A stretch of 64,000 nucleotides of DNA from CAZWLY01 sp964634465 (GCA_964634465.1 CAZWLY010000004.1:221463-285462); one strand, 5' to 3'; shown: positions 34,032 to 44,144, counted from the first letter of the stretch. Program-made: numbers and translations. The notes: generated by a model from the sequence alone, not told the origin.

Positions 34032-34838
34032 TCATTTCAATCCGACGGCCTTTTTCAGCCGATTGAGCTCCCGGCCGGTGAGTCGGCGCATCCGACCCGG
34101 TTTGAGTCGGCCCAGCTCCAGGGGGCCGACCCGGAGGCGCTTGAGGTTGGTCACCACCAGCCCGACCTGTTTGCACATTCTTTTGACTTGGTGGCGGCGG
34201 CCCTCGTGGATGGTCAGCGAGATGATCGCCTCCTTGCCCCGGCGTTCGATCAGCTCGACCTTGGCCGGGGCGGAGGGCCGGTCGCCGATCATCACTCCAC
34301 TGGCCAGCTTTTTGAGCGCCTTGGTGTCGCAGCGGCCGCGGACTTCGACCAGGTAGGTCTTGTCCACGCCGTAGCTGGGATGCAACAGGCGCTGGGCCAG
34401 CTCGCCGTCGTTGGTCAGGATGAGCAGGCCGCTGGCGTCGCCGTCCAGCCGGCCGACCGGAAAGACCCGCTCCTTGAGTCCGGCCGTGTAATCGGCCAGG
34501 GAAGGCCGGCCTTGGGGGTCGGACAAGGTGGTGATGACGCCGACCGGCTTGTGGAAAAGATAAGTCGCCTTCCTCTCGGTCGGGCCGATCGGCCGGCCGT
34601 CGAGGGTGATTCGCTGACTGGTCGGATCGACCTTCTGGCCCAGGCGGGCCGGTCGGCCGTCCACCTCCACCCGCCCCTCCCTGATCAAACGTTCGGCCGC
34701 CCGGCGCGAGCCCCGCCCGGTTCTAGCCAGAACCTTCTGGAGCCTCTCCGGCCGGCCGGGACTCCGGGGACCCTTCCGGGGCGTTCCGGTTGTCGTCCGG
34801 ATCGGTTGGGGCTGTTTCGATCTGGTCGTTTTGGTCAT
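34032..34838 (-). CDS. rluB: Pseudouridine synthase of the RluB/RsuA family
   Basis: The 268-residue enzyme modifies ribosomal RNA. It has an S4 domain (about 31-90; RLQKVLARTGRGSRRAAERLIREGRVEVDG) and a catalytic domain with FPVGRLDGDASGLLILTNDGELAQRLLHPSYGVDKTYLVEV, where the aspartate of GRLD is catalytic, then EGRRHQVKRM. A 30-residue basic, low-complexity N-terminus overlaps the end of scpB by 116 bases. No other ATG, GTG or TTG fits before the S4 domain, so the ATG at 34838 is kept although its ribosome-binding site is poor. Confidence 0.93.
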   Translation of the reverse strand: MTKTTRSKQPQPIRTTTGTPRKGPRSPGRPERLQKVLARTGRGSRRAAERLIREGRVEVDGRPARLGQKVDPTSQRITLDGRPIGPTERKATYLFHKPVGVITTLSDPQGRPSLADYTAGLKERVFPVGRLDGDASGLLILTNDGELAQRLLHPSYGVDKTYLVEVRGRCDTKALKKLASGVMIGDRPSAPAKVELIERRGKEAIISLTIHEGRRHQVKRMCKQVGLVVTNLKRLRVGPLELGRLKPGRMRRLTGRELNRLKKAVGLK

Positions 34839-35532
34839 GGTTCGAAGTGTCGCTCGCCGGGGCCGCTTCCCCGCCGCTGGGCGCGGGAGTCGCCTCGCTT
34901 CGGGTGACGGCCTGGATCGTCTCGTCGGACGGCAGCGGTCGGTCCGGAAAGAGGCCGGGCGCGATTTCGCGCCCCTCTTCGAGGCGGGCCAGGGCCGGGT
35001 CCAGACCGGCCTCCAGGGACAGTTCCTCCAAACTGGGCAGATCGGCCAGACTCTTGAGCTCGAAGACCTCCAGGAAGCGACGGGTGGTGCCGTAGGTCAA
35101 GGGTCGGCCGGGCAGATTTTCCCGGCCCCTGATCTTGACCAGGCCCCGCTCCATCAATGCCTTTAGGACGCCGCCGCAGTCCACGCCCCTGATCCGCTCG
35201 ATCTCGGCCCTCAAGACCGGCTGCTTGTAGGCGACGATGGCCAGCGTCTCCAAGGCGGCCCGGGACAGTCTCAACGGGTTGGACTTGCGCAGCCGGATGA
35301 CGGTCTCGGAGAATTCGGGCCGGGTTCGAAACTGGAAGCCGTTGGCCACTTCGACCAGCTCGAAGGCCCGATCGAGCTCGTCGTACTCCACCCTCAACGT
35401 CTGGCAGGCGGCCCGGATGGTTTTGGCGTCCACGTTTTCTTCGCCGTCGAGCACATCCTTGATCCGCTCCACCGACAGGGGCGCGTCGGCCACGAAGAGC
35501 AGGGCCTCAATTTTCCGCTTCAAGTCGATCAT
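34723..35532 (-). CDS. scpB: Segregation and condensation protein B
   Basis: The 269-residue SMC-ScpAB subunit has two winged-helix domains (about 1-165): KIEALLFVADAPLSVERIKDVL, then SRAALETLAIVAYKQPVLRAEIERIRGVDCGGVLKALMERGLVKIRGR and PLTYGTTRRFLEVFELKSLADLP, a near-universal ScpB signature. The tail beyond about 190 is a low-complexity Pro/Glu/Asp-rich extension not normal for the family, and its last 38 codons overlap rluB in another frame. The start overlaps the scpA end by 26 bases. Confidence 0.95.
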   Translation of the reverse strand: MIDLKRKIEALLFVADAPLSVERIKDVLDGEENVDAKTIRAACQTLRVEYDELDRAFELVEVANGFQFRTRPEFSETVIRLRKSNPLRLSRAALETLAIVAYKQPVLRAEIERIRGVDCGGVLKALMERGLVKIRGRENLPGRPLTYGTTRRFLEVFELKSLADLPSLEELSLEAGLDPALARLEEGREIAPGLFPDRPLPSDETIQAVTRSEATPAPSGGEAAPASDTSNHDQNDQIETAPTDPDDNRNAPEGSPESRPAGEAPEGSG

Positions 35533-36274
35533 CGTCTTCCGGCTCCTCCAGGGCGAAGGCCTCCGGCCTGACGGTCAGGCGAATCGCCCCGAAAGGGGTC
35601 TCCTGGTAGATGTGTACAAAGCCCATCCGGGTCACTTCGAGAAGGGCCAGGAAAGTGACCACCAGGGCGGCCTTGGACCTATCCTCGCTGAAAAGCTCGT
35701 CGAAGAGAAGGTCTTCCTTCTCCCGGAAAATCTCCATCAGTTGGGCCACCCGCTCCCTGACCGAGAGCCGGTCCTCGACCACGGCCAGGGTGCGGCGATG
35801 GGACAGGTTGTCCATGACCCGCTTGAAGGCGTCGATCAGGTCGAAGAGACCCAGATTGAACAGGGCCGGTTCCTCGTAGACCGGTTCGATCTCGTCGCTG
35901 CTCCCCCGGTTGAAGACGTCGCGCTCCAGCCAGCGACGCTCTTCGAGCCGCTGGGCCGCCTCCTTGAAGCGGACGTACTCCAACAGCGGCAGGGCGATCT
36001 CCAGGCGCGGGTCCTCGCCGTCCTCGACCTCGGTCAGCCGGGGCAGGAGCATCCTGGATTTTATCTGGATTAAGGTGGCGGCCATGACCAGGAACTCGCC
36101 GGCCAGCTCGATGTTGAGCTGCTCCATCAGCTCGATGTACTCCAAGTACTGGCCGGTGATCTCGGCGATGGGGATGTCATGGATGTCCACCTCGTTCTTG
36201 CGGATCAGGTGGAGCAAGAGGTCCAGCGGCCCCTCGAATATCTGGATCTTGACCTGGTAGGCGGACTCGTCCAC
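35507..36274 (-). CDS. scpA: Segregation and condensation protein A
   Basis: The kleisin subunit of SMC-ScpAB, 255 residues from the chosen start. YQVKIQIFEGPLDLLLHLIRKNEVDIHDIPIAEITGQYLEYI is the N-terminal ScpA signature, LAGEFLVMAATLIQIKSRMLLP follows, and the C-terminal winged helix has VTFLALLEVTRMGFVHIYQETPFGAIRL. I chose GTG at 36274 because homology begins right after it. A TTG at 36310 with GAGG upstream is an alternative, and the start is therefore uncertain. It heads the scpA-scpB-rluB cluster. Confidence 0.93.
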   Translation of the reverse strand: MDESAYQVKIQIFEGPLDLLLHLIRKNEVDIHDIPIAEITGQYLEYIELMEQLNIELAGEFLVMAATLIQIKSRMLLPRLTEVEDGEDPRLEIALPLLEYVRFKEAAQRLEERRWLERDVFNRGSSDEIEPVYEEPALFNLGLFDLIDAFKRVMDNLSHRRTLAVVEDRLSVRERVAQLMEIFREKEDLLFDELFSEDRSKAALVVTFLALLEVTRMGFVHIYQETPFGAIRLTVRPEAFALEEPEDDDRLEAEN

Positions 36275-36503
36275 GGGGGTCAGGATAGCAGGTGGCGGGA
36301 TGAGAGACAAGTAACGATGCCTCGGCCCGATCGAGCCTCCGCCGGGCGGAAGGACCGGCGCCTCGACCTCGCTTTCCAGCGTCCGCCGGCGGGTCTTGGA
36401 CGGCGCAAGGCCGGCTGAGTATCGCCTCCCGGGAAGCGATTCTGAGCGGCCGACCCGTCCCGCCCACAACTGGAATTTGGCCGGAAGGCGACGCCGGGAG
36501 TGT

Positions 36504-36519
36504 TTTTCGGTTGCGAAAA
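36504..36519. promoter_or_regulatory. Inverted repeat upstream of the PadR gene
   Basis: TTTTCG (36504-36509) and CGAAAA (36514-36519) form a perfect 6-base inverted repeat with a GTTG centre, in the A+T-rich stretch before the PadR start. Confidence 0.3.
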
Positions 36520-36535
36520 TACTTTATATATGTAA

Positions 36536-36553
36536 TATTTCATCTATGAAATA
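36536..36553. promoter_or_regulatory. Palindrome spanning the PadR start codon
   Basis: TATTTCATCTATGAAATA is a perfect 8-2-8 inverted repeat whose right arm contains the ATG of the regulator gene. It could be a PadR operator or an RNA hairpin hiding the start. No ribosome-binding site is seen upstream. Confidence 0.45.
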
Positions 36554-37202
36554 CAATTCGCCGAATCGAGAGCGCCTGTCTCGGACCGAGTTCGCCCTGC
36601 TGGGCTTGATCGCCGAGGCGGGTGAGAATTCCGGTTATCGACTCCACCGGCTCATCGAGGAGCGCGGCTTTCGGGAGTGGGCCGGGCTGGGTCAGACGTC
36701 CATCTACACCGGTCTGAAGAAGCTGGAGGCGAGGGGGCTGATCGCCGCCCGCCTGGAGACGGCCAAACAGGGCAAGGGCCCGCCCCCTCGGCTGGCCGCC
36801 TTGACCGAAGCCGGGGCCGAAGCCCTGAGGCTCGAGGTCGCCGCCGCCCTGGCCGGGGCCGAGTCGAACTGGGCCCGGTTCGAGCTGGCCCTGGCCGCCC
36901 TGCCGGTGCTCGGGGCGAGGGCGGCGGTGGAGGCCCTGGCCGGGCGACGGCGAGGTCTTGAAGCGCGACTCGATCACGTTTCGGCCAAGTACGAGGCCCA
37001 GGGCGGAGACAAGTTGCCGCTCCACGTTCAGGCCCTCTTCGAGCACGGCCTGGCCCACTTGAGGACCGAGATCGGCTTTCTGGACGCCCTCATCGGCCGC
37101 CTGGCCGAAGCGGGAAAAGGAGGCGAAAATGCCCAAGCGAGACTTGAAAAAGGAGCTCAAACACCTCTACAACCCCCCGACCAAGGCCCCGGTCGAGGTT
37201 GA
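36546..37202 (+). CDS. PadR-family transcriptional regulator
   Basis: The 218-residue protein has a PadR winged helix (about 10-100) with RTEFALLGLIAEAGENSGYRLHRLIEERGFREW, SIYTGLKKLEARGLIAARLE and PRLAALTEAGAEALR, and an alpha-helical C-terminal dimerisation part (Vir-like, about 100-205) ending LHVQALFEHGLAHLRTEIGFLDALIGRL. The ATG at 36546 is in A+T-rich DNA with no Shine-Dalgarno, so the mRNA may be leaderless. The gene overlaps the GyrI-like gene by 74 bases, a pairing that suggests a ligand sensor. Confidence 0.9.
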   Translation: MKYNSPNRERLSRTEFALLGLIAEAGENSGYRLHRLIEERGFREWAGLGQTSIYTGLKKLEARGLIAARLETAKQGKGPPPRLAALTEAGAEALRLEVAAALAGAESNWARFELALAALPVLGARAAVEALAGRRRGLEARLDHVSAKYEAQGGDKLPLHVQALFEHGLAHLRTEIGFLDALIGRLAEAGKGGENAQARLEKGAQTPLQPPDQGPGRG

Positions 37203-37737
37203 GGTCGAACCGGCCGGTTTCGTCATGATCGACGGCCGGGGCGACCCCAACGACTCGGCCGAGTTCCAGGCGGCGGTGGAGGTGCTCTTCGGGCTGTCGT
37301 TCACTCTCAAGTTCATCTCCAAGAAGGAGCTCGACCTCGACTACGTGGTCATGCCCCTGGAGGGATTGTGGTGGGTTCCCGACATGGCCCGGTTCGATAC
37401 GGCGCGGAAGGACGAGTGGCTGTGGACGCTGATGATCCGCCAGCCGGAGTGGCTCACCGAGGCGCACTTCGAGCGGGCGATCGAGCAGCTCAAGAAAAAG
37501 AAGGATCCGCCGGCTCTTAATAAAGCCCGCTTCGAGGTGTATAATGAGGGCCTGGCCGCCCAGATCATGCACGTCGGTCCCTTTGCCGAGGAGGGGCCGA
37601 CGATCGAGAAGCTGCACGAGTTCATCGAGAAGTCGGGGCGGCGAGCGAGGGGTAAGCACCACGAGATCTACCTGAGCGATTTCAGGCGGTGCGCCCCGGA
37701 AAGGCTGCGGACGGTCATTCGCCAGCCGATGGCCTGA
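37129..37737 (+). CDS. GyrI-like small-molecule-binding protein
   Basis: The 202-residue cytosolic protein belongs to the GyrI-like (SOUL/GyrI superfamily) group seen with the opening KHLYNPPTKAPVEVEVEPAGFVMIDGRGDPN. Later blocks are FKFISKKELDLDYVVMPLEGLWW-like and AQIMHVGPFAEEGPTIEKLHEFIEKSGRRARGKHHEIYLSDFRRC, the conserved C-terminal half with its acidic and aromatic pocket residues. Members bind drug-like small molecules and some hydrolyse them. It starts inside the PadR gene after AAAGGAGGCG, which argues for translational coupling and a joint role. Confidence 0.85.
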   Translation: MPKRDLKKELKHLYNPPTKAPVEVEVEPAGFVMIDGRGDPNDSAEFQAAVEVLFGLSFTLKFISKKELDLDYVVMPLEGLWWVPDMARFDTARKDEWLWTLMIRQPEWLTEAHFERAIEQLKKKKDPPALNKARFEVYNEGLAAQIMHVGPFAEEGPTIEKLHEFIEKSGRRARGKHHEIYLSDFRRCAPERLRTVIRQPMA

Positions 37738-37765
37738 GACCGGCCGGGCGGAGAAGGGGAGGGGC

Positions 37766-38362
37766 ATGGCCGACGTGAAAAGGATCATCAGCCCCGACAC
37801 CCAGCGGAAGAATCGCGTCCCGCCCGGCCAGCGGGTCTTGAATTCCTTTCCCGTGTTCCACCTGGGCGTGGTGCCCAGGATCGACCCGGCCGAGTGGCGG
37901 CTGGCCCTCTTCGGCGCGGTGGCCGAACCCCGTGAACTGACCTGGGACGAGCTGTCGGCCCTGCCCACGGTCGAGGTCTACGCCGACGTCCACTGTGTGA
38001 CCAGTTGGTCCAAACTGGGCAACACCTTCACCGGTGTGGCCCCGAGCAGTCTCCAGGAGGTGGTTGACATCGGGCCCGAGGCCCGGTACGTAATGATCCA
38101 CTCGGCCGACGACTACACCGCCAACCTGGCCCTGGAGGACTTCTTTCAGCCGGACGCGATTTTGGCGTTTGGCGTGGACGGCGAGCCCCTCGACGCCGAG
38201 CACGGCGGGCCGGTTCGGGTGGTCGTCCCCCGGCTCTACTACTGGAAGAGCGCCAAGTGGGTGATCGGCCTGGAGTTCATGACAACCGACCGGCCCGGCT
38301 ACTGGGAGAGCCGGGGCTATCACAACCACGGCGACCCGTGGACAGAGGAGCGATACGGCTGA
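37766..38362 (+). CDS. Sulfite oxidase-fold molybdopterin oxidoreductase
   Basis: The 198-residue protein is a stand-alone molybdopterin domain of the sulfite oxidase superfamily (compare MsrP). The metal-ligating cysteine is in YADVHCVTSWSKLGNTFTGV, and the family end blocks GGPVRVVVPRLYYWKSAKWVIGLEFM and RPGYWESRGYHNHGDPW are clear. No Tat or Sec signal is seen, so it is probably cytosolic. The substrate is unknown. A GGGGAGGGGC ribosome-binding site precedes the ATG, and its stop overlaps the next start by one base (TGATG). Confidence 0.92.
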   Translation: MADVKRIISPDTQRKNRVPPGQRVLNSFPVFHLGVVPRIDPAEWRLALFGAVAEPRELTWDELSALPTVEVYADVHCVTSWSKLGNTFTGVAPSSLQEVVDIGPEARYVMIHSADDYTANLALEDFFQPDAILAFGVDGEPLDAEHGGPVRVVVPRLYYWKSAKWVIGLEFMTTDRPGYWESRGYHNHGDPWTEERYG

Positions 38363-39069
38363 TGTCCGTCGAAAAGGAAACCGGACCCGCCAAGGAGGGC
38401 GGCCTGTCGAGCTGGTTCTTGTTCGTGGTGGCGGTGTTCGTCACCTGCCTGATCACGGCCAACATCATCTCGGTCAAGTTGATCGACGTCTCCGGCCTGA
38501 TCCTGCCGGCCGGAATCATCATCTTCCCCATCAGCTACATCTTCGGCGACGTCTTGACCGAGGTCTACGGCTACGCCCAGGCCCGGCGGGTGATCTGGTT
38601 GGGCTTCTTCTGCAACCTGATCGCGGTCGCCGCCATCTGGGGCGGTCAGCTTTTGCCGGCGGCCTCGTTCTGGGACGGCCAGGCGGCCTACTCCCGCATT
38701 CTGGGCTTCGCCCCGCGCCTGCTCGCCGCCTCCTTTCTGGCCTACCTGGTCGGCGAGTTCGCCAACTCCTTTGTCATGGCCAAGATGAAGGTCAAGACCG
38801 AGGGTCGCCACCTCTGGGCCCGAACCATCGGCTCGACTTTGATCGGCCAGGGGCTGGACTCGCTGGTCTTCATCTGCCTGGCCTTCATCGGCGTCATCCC
38901 GGCCTGGGGGCTGATTACGGCCATCGTCACCCAGTGGCTGGTCAAGTGCGCCTACGAGGCGGCGGCCACGCCCTTGACCTACCTCCTGGTCGGCTTTCTG
39001 AAGCGCCGGGAGGGGCTGGACGTCTACGACCGTCACACCAAGTTCAACCCGCTGTCGCTGACGCGCTGA
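38362..39069 (+). CDS. Queuosine precursor transporter (YhhQ/VUT family)
   Basis: The 235-residue inner-membrane protein has about six helices and the family block TANIISVKLIDVSGLILPAGIIIFPISYIFGDVLTEVYGYAQARRVIWLGF. Further blocks are AYLVGEFANSFVMAKMKVKTEGRHLWARTIGSTLIGQGLDSLVFI. Family members import preQ0/preQ1-type queuosine precursors. The ATG at 38362 shares its A with the upstream stop, so it is coupled to the molybdopterin gene. Confidence 0.92.
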   Translation: MSVEKETGPAKEGGLSSWFLFVVAVFVTCLITANIISVKLIDVSGLILPAGIIIFPISYIFGDVLTEVYGYAQARRVIWLGFFCNLIAVAAIWGGQLLPAASFWDGQAAYSRILGFAPRLLAASFLAYLVGEFANSFVMAKMKVKTEGRHLWARTIGSTLIGQGLDSLVFICLAFIGVIPAWGLITAIVTQWLVKCAYEAAATPLTYLLVGFLKRREGLDVYDRHTKFNPLSLTR

Positions 39070-39114
39070 TCGGCCGCCGGGCGACCCTCGCCCGGACGAG
39101 CCAGGAGGAAGGTG

Positions 39115-39681
39115 ATGAGCAAGGTCGCTCTCGGTCCCAAGCCCTATCTGATGCCTCAGCCGGCCGTTCTGGTCGGGACGATGGTGGACGGCAGGCCCAA
39201 CTACATGGTCGCCGCCTGGTGCGGCATGGCCAACCATACCCCGCCCATGGTCACCGTGGCTGTCCGTCCGGCCCGCCACACCGAGAAGGGAATCGAAGCC
39301 AACGGCCAGTTCAGCCTCAACGTCCCGCCCAACTCTCTGGCCCGGGAGGCCGACTACTGCGGCCTGGTCAGCGGGGCCAAGCGGGACAAGAGCGGTCTCT
39401 TCACCACCTTCTTCGGCCGACTTTCCGCCGCGCCGCTGATCGAGGAATGCCCGCTCAACCTGGAGTGCCGGCTCCTCCAGACCGTCAGCCTGCCGACCCA
39501 CCTACTCCACATCGGCGAGATCGTCGAGGTCCACGCCGACGAGGCCTGCCTGGTTGACGGCGTGCCGGACATGGGCCGGGTCGATCCGATGATCTACTCC
39601 ATCTCCGACGGCCATTACTGGCGGGCGACCGAGACGGTCGGCCGGGCCTTTTCCATGGGCAAGGCCCTGAAAGACGACTAG
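39115..39681 (+). CDS. Flavin reductase-like protein
   Basis: The 188-residue protein has the FMN-binding split-barrel pattern of the flavin reductase family: KPYLMPQPAVLVGTMVDGRPNYMVAAWCGMANHTPPMVTVAV, then HTEKGIEANGQFSLNVP and ADYCGLVSGAKRDKSGLF. It would use NAD(P)H and flavin or bind FMN as an electron carrier, as in anaerobe flavoredoxins. The ATG at 39115 follows AGGAGGAAGG at good spacing; a GTG immediately before it is possible. The next gene begins three bases after its stop. Confidence 0.88.
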   Translation: MSKVALGPKPYLMPQPAVLVGTMVDGRPNYMVAAWCGMANHTPPMVTVAVRPARHTEKGIEANGQFSLNVPPNSLAREADYCGLVSGAKRDKSGLFTTFFGRLSAAPLIEECPLNLECRLLQTVSLPTHLLHIGEIVEVHADEACLVDGVPDMGRVDPMIYSISDGHYWRATETVGRAFSMGKALKDD

Positions 39682-39684
39682 GCC

Positions 39685-40425
39685 TTGAAGACCATCGGCC
39701 TCATCGGCGGCATCGACTGGCCGGCCGCCGAGCGATACTATCGGCTGATCAACCGGGAGGTCGGCCGCCGGCTGGGCGGTCTCCACTCGGCCCGGATGGT
39801 CTTGCTCAGCCTGGATTTCGCCGAGCTCAGGGCCGCCCACGACCGGGGCGGCTGGCCCGGCGCGGCCGACGTGCTCATCGAGGCCGCCCGGCGGTTGACC
39901 CTGGCCGGGGCCGAGGTGATCGGCGTCGGTTCGGTTCCGGTCCACACGGTCGCCAAGCGCATCGCCGCCGCCATCGACTCACCGCTGATAAGCATCATCG
40001 CCGCCGCCGCGGCCGAGATAAGGGCGCGGCGCTTCGAGAGCGTCGGGTTGATGGGCTCGCGCTTCACCCTCTACGACGAGTTCTTCCGGCTGCCGGTCAA
40101 GGACATGTCCGGGGCGCGGTTGATTGTGCCCCAGCCGGCCGAGGTGGAGATATTGGACAGCGTCATCTACCAGGACTTGATCGCGGGCCGGGCGGGCGAC
40201 GAGGCCTGGCGGGCCGTGCGGGCCGTGGCCGACTCGCTCCTCGGCCTGGGCGTGGAGGCGTTGCTCCTGGCCGATCCAGGCCTGGCCGATCTGATCGGAG
40301 CGCTCGACGCGCCGGTGTTGGACGCGACCGAGATTCACGCTCGCGCCTTGGTGGAGGCGGCCCTGGGGCCGGCTCGGCGAGGGGCGGCCGGCACTCCGCC
40401 CCCCGGCGATCACTTCAAGTCGTAG
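39685..40425 (+). CDS. Asp/Glu racemase-family protein lacking both catalytic cysteines
   Basis: The 246-residue protein has the aspartate racemase fold: KTIGLIGGIDWPAAERYYRLINREV at the N-terminus, FESVGLMGSRFTLYDEFF in the middle and APVLDATEIHARALVEAALG at the end. Active members have one cysteine in a CxNTxH-like motif and a second in GCTE. Here these read GVGSVPVH (about residues 80-87) and ADPGL (196-200), so neither cysteine is present. It may have another activity or none. It starts with TTG right after the flavin reductase stop. Confidence 0.85.
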   Translation: MKTIGLIGGIDWPAAERYYRLINREVGRRLGGLHSARMVLLSLDFAELRAAHDRGGWPGAADVLIEAARRLTLAGAEVIGVGSVPVHTVAKRIAAAIDSPLISIIAAAAAEIRARRFESVGLMGSRFTLYDEFFRLPVKDMSGARLIVPQPAEVEILDSVIYQDLIAGRAGDEAWRAVRAVADSLLGLGVEALLLADPGLADLIGALDAPVLDATEIHARALVEAALGPARRGAAGTPPPGDHFKS

Positions 40426-40449
40426 GCATACCGGGGGCGGCGGGGCCGG

Positions 40450-40466
40450 CGAGCCTTCCCGGCTCG
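40450..40466. terminator. Weak hairpin between convergent genes
   Basis: CGAGCC (40450-40455) pairs with GGCTCG (40461-40466) across a 5-base loop, in the 54-base gap between the convergent racemase-like and ClpX-like genes. No U-tract. Confidence 0.35.
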
Positions 40467-40479
40467 ATTGAGCCCCTCG

Positions 40480-42225
<1,746 letters not shown>

Positions 42226-42248
42226 AGTTACCCCCATGTTCTATAATC

Positions 42249-42276
42249 ATTGTAAGACACCCGAACCCGGTTTCAA
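42249..42276 (-). promoter_or_regulatory. Promoter of the ClpX-like gene
   Basis: On the minus strand TTGAAA (complement of 42271-42276) is followed after 16 bases by TACAAT (complement of 42249-42254). The leader to the ATG at 42225 would be about 17 bases. Confidence 0.55.
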
Positions 42277-42347
42277 GATGTTGACGCTCAAAGGCCGAGC
42301 CTGATAGACAGATAGAGGTTTGCCCCTTGGAAGGTGAGGAGAGCGCG

Positions 42348-44144
42348 ATGGCCGACACCGAGACCATCTCCCTGCCGCCGGCGTGGAAGCAGTGGCTGGT
42401 CGGTTTGGCCGTCGGCCTGGCCGCGTTTCACGCCTTCTCGGGCCAGGTGGTGGGGCCGATTTTGAACGCCTTCTCCTCGGGCCCGCCGCGGTTGATGGCG
42501 GTCATCCTGGACGTCAATGGCCGCCGCTTGGAGTTGATGCCCGGTCAGGGGTTGGTGGTCAGGCCGCTGGACAACGTCCGGGTGGCGGCGCTGAGAACCA
42601 ACCTGTGGAGCAAGAAGGGGCTGACCCTGGAGGGGGTCGGCTTCGACGCCCGGCCGCTTTTGACCGGAACCAGGACCGCGAGCCTGCTGCCGGTGGAGCG
42701 GTCTCCGGCCGCCTACGAAGTGGTCATCAACCGCGGCGTCAAGACCCTGGGCCGGTTCAGCCTGGTGACGGTCATGCTGCCGGTGGACTGGGTCCTCCTG
42801 GCCGCCTCCTACGACGGGGCTCACCGGTTCCAATTCCTCAACCGGGCCATGGATCAAGCCGGACCCAACCCCATCCTCCTGGACCGGATCGCGGCCGTGG
42901 CCAAATCCCTGGGCTGGACCAAGGAGGCGGTCAGGGCGCTCGAAGCCAAACAGAAGTTGGTCTTTTCACCCGCCGAGTTGGCCAGCCTGGCCAACATGTA
43001 CCAGGAGCTGGGTCGGTTCAAGTCCGAGGCCGAGGCGGTCAAGCTGCTGGCCAAGCTGGAGCCGGCCAACCAGAGCTGGCCCGAGCGGCTCCTGGCCGTG
43101 GCCGAGCGGGCCAAGGACGCCGGCCTCAAGGTCGAGGCCCTGAAGAGCCTGGCCAAAACGGCGTCCGGTCCGCGCTCGGTGGAGGCGGTCAAGAAGCTGG
43201 GTTACACCTACGTTCAGGCGGGGAGGTGGCGGGAAGCGGCCCAGGCCTACCAGGAGGCGGCCAGGCTCGACCCCAAGGACGTCAATATCTTCAACAACCT
43301 GGCCGTGATCTACGCCAAGCTCGGCGACGCCGCCGCCCGGCGCAAGGCGCTGGCGCGGGTGGCGGCGCTCAAACCCGGCGACGTGGAGGTCCTTCGCGAG
43401 CTGGCCCGAACCGCTCCGGCCGGCCAGGCCCTGGAGGCCTGGGGGCGGGTGCTCAAGGTCAACCCCGACGATCGCGAGGCCCTGGTCAAGTCGATCAAGA
43501 TTCTGGCCGAGGCGGGGCCCAGCCCCCGGCTGGCCGAGCTCTACACCCGCCTGGCCGCCCTGACCCCCGAGGAGGCGGTGGTCCACTACAACCTGGGCCT
43601 GACCCTGCTCGGTCTGGACCGGTTGGAAGAGGCCGAGCGGAGCCTGGATACGGCTCATCAACTGGCCCCCCACGACGCCGACGCCCTGATCGCTCTGCTG
43701 GACGTTCAGCGTCGCCTGAACAAAAACGAGGCCGCCGCGGCCACGGCCGAAAAGCTGTTGCCGCTTACGCCCAAGGATATCAACCTCTACCGGCTGATCT
43801 ACAAGGTGCTGTCCAAATCCGGCGACCGCCGGCGGTTGGGGAAGATTCTGGAGCGGGGGGTCAAAGCCAATCCGGATAAGGCCGAGCTGTGGAAACTTTT
43901 GGCCCTCAACCGGCTGGCCGGACAAGACCTGGCCGGCGCGGCCAAAGCCTTGAGCAAGGCCGTGGCTTTGGCCCCGGATGACATCGACAACCGGCTCCGC
44001 CTGGCCAAGCTGCTGGAAAATACCGGGCAGCCGAAGAAGGCCCTTTCCCAGTACGAGGCGATCCTCAAAAGACAGCCCGACCACCCCGTGGCCGGCCCGG
44101 CCTACCTGAACCTGAAGCTGAGGCTATTGAAAAAGAGGAAATAG
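42348..44144 (+). CDS. TPR-repeat protein with N-terminal membrane anchor
   Basis: The 598-residue protein has a hydrophobic segment at about residues 15-40 (WLVGLAVGLAAFHAF), a small beta-rich domain (about 45-150), then about 12 TPR-like helical pairs to the end. Clear repeats include LGYTYVQAGRWREAAQAYQEAARLDPKDVNIFNNLAVIYAKLGD and HYNLGLTLLGLDRLEEAERSLDTAHQLAPHDADALIALLDV. It is probably anchored in the inner membrane as a scaffold. The ATG at 42348 follows AAGGTGAGGAG. The function is unknown. Confidence 0.85.
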   Translation: MADTETISLPPAWKQWLVGLAVGLAAFHAFSGQVVGPILNAFSSGPPRLMAVILDVNGRRLELMPGQGLVVRPLDNVRVAALRTNLWSKKGLTLEGVGFDARPLLTGTRTASLLPVERSPAAYEVVINRGVKTLGRFSLVTVMLPVDWVLLAASYDGAHRFQFLNRAMDQAGPNPILLDRIAAVAKSLGWTKEAVRALEAKQKLVFSPAELASLANMYQELGRFKSEAEAVKLLAKLEPANQSWPERLLAVAERAKDAGLKVEALKSLAKTASGPRSVEAVKKLGYTYVQAGRWREAAQAYQEAARLDPKDVNIFNNLAVIYAKLGDAAARRKALARVAALKPGDVEVLRELARTAPAGQALEAWGRVLKVNPDDREALVKSIKILAEAGPSPRLAELYTRLAALTPEEAVVHYNLGLTLLGLDRLEEAERSLDTAHQLAPHDADALIALLDVQRRLNKNEAAAATAEKLLPLTPKDINLYRLIYKVLSKSGDRRRLGKILERGVKANPDKAELWKLLALNRLAGQDLAGAAKALSKAVALAPDDIDNRLRLAKLLENTGQPKKALSQYEAILKRQPDHPVAGPAYLNLKLRLLKKRK

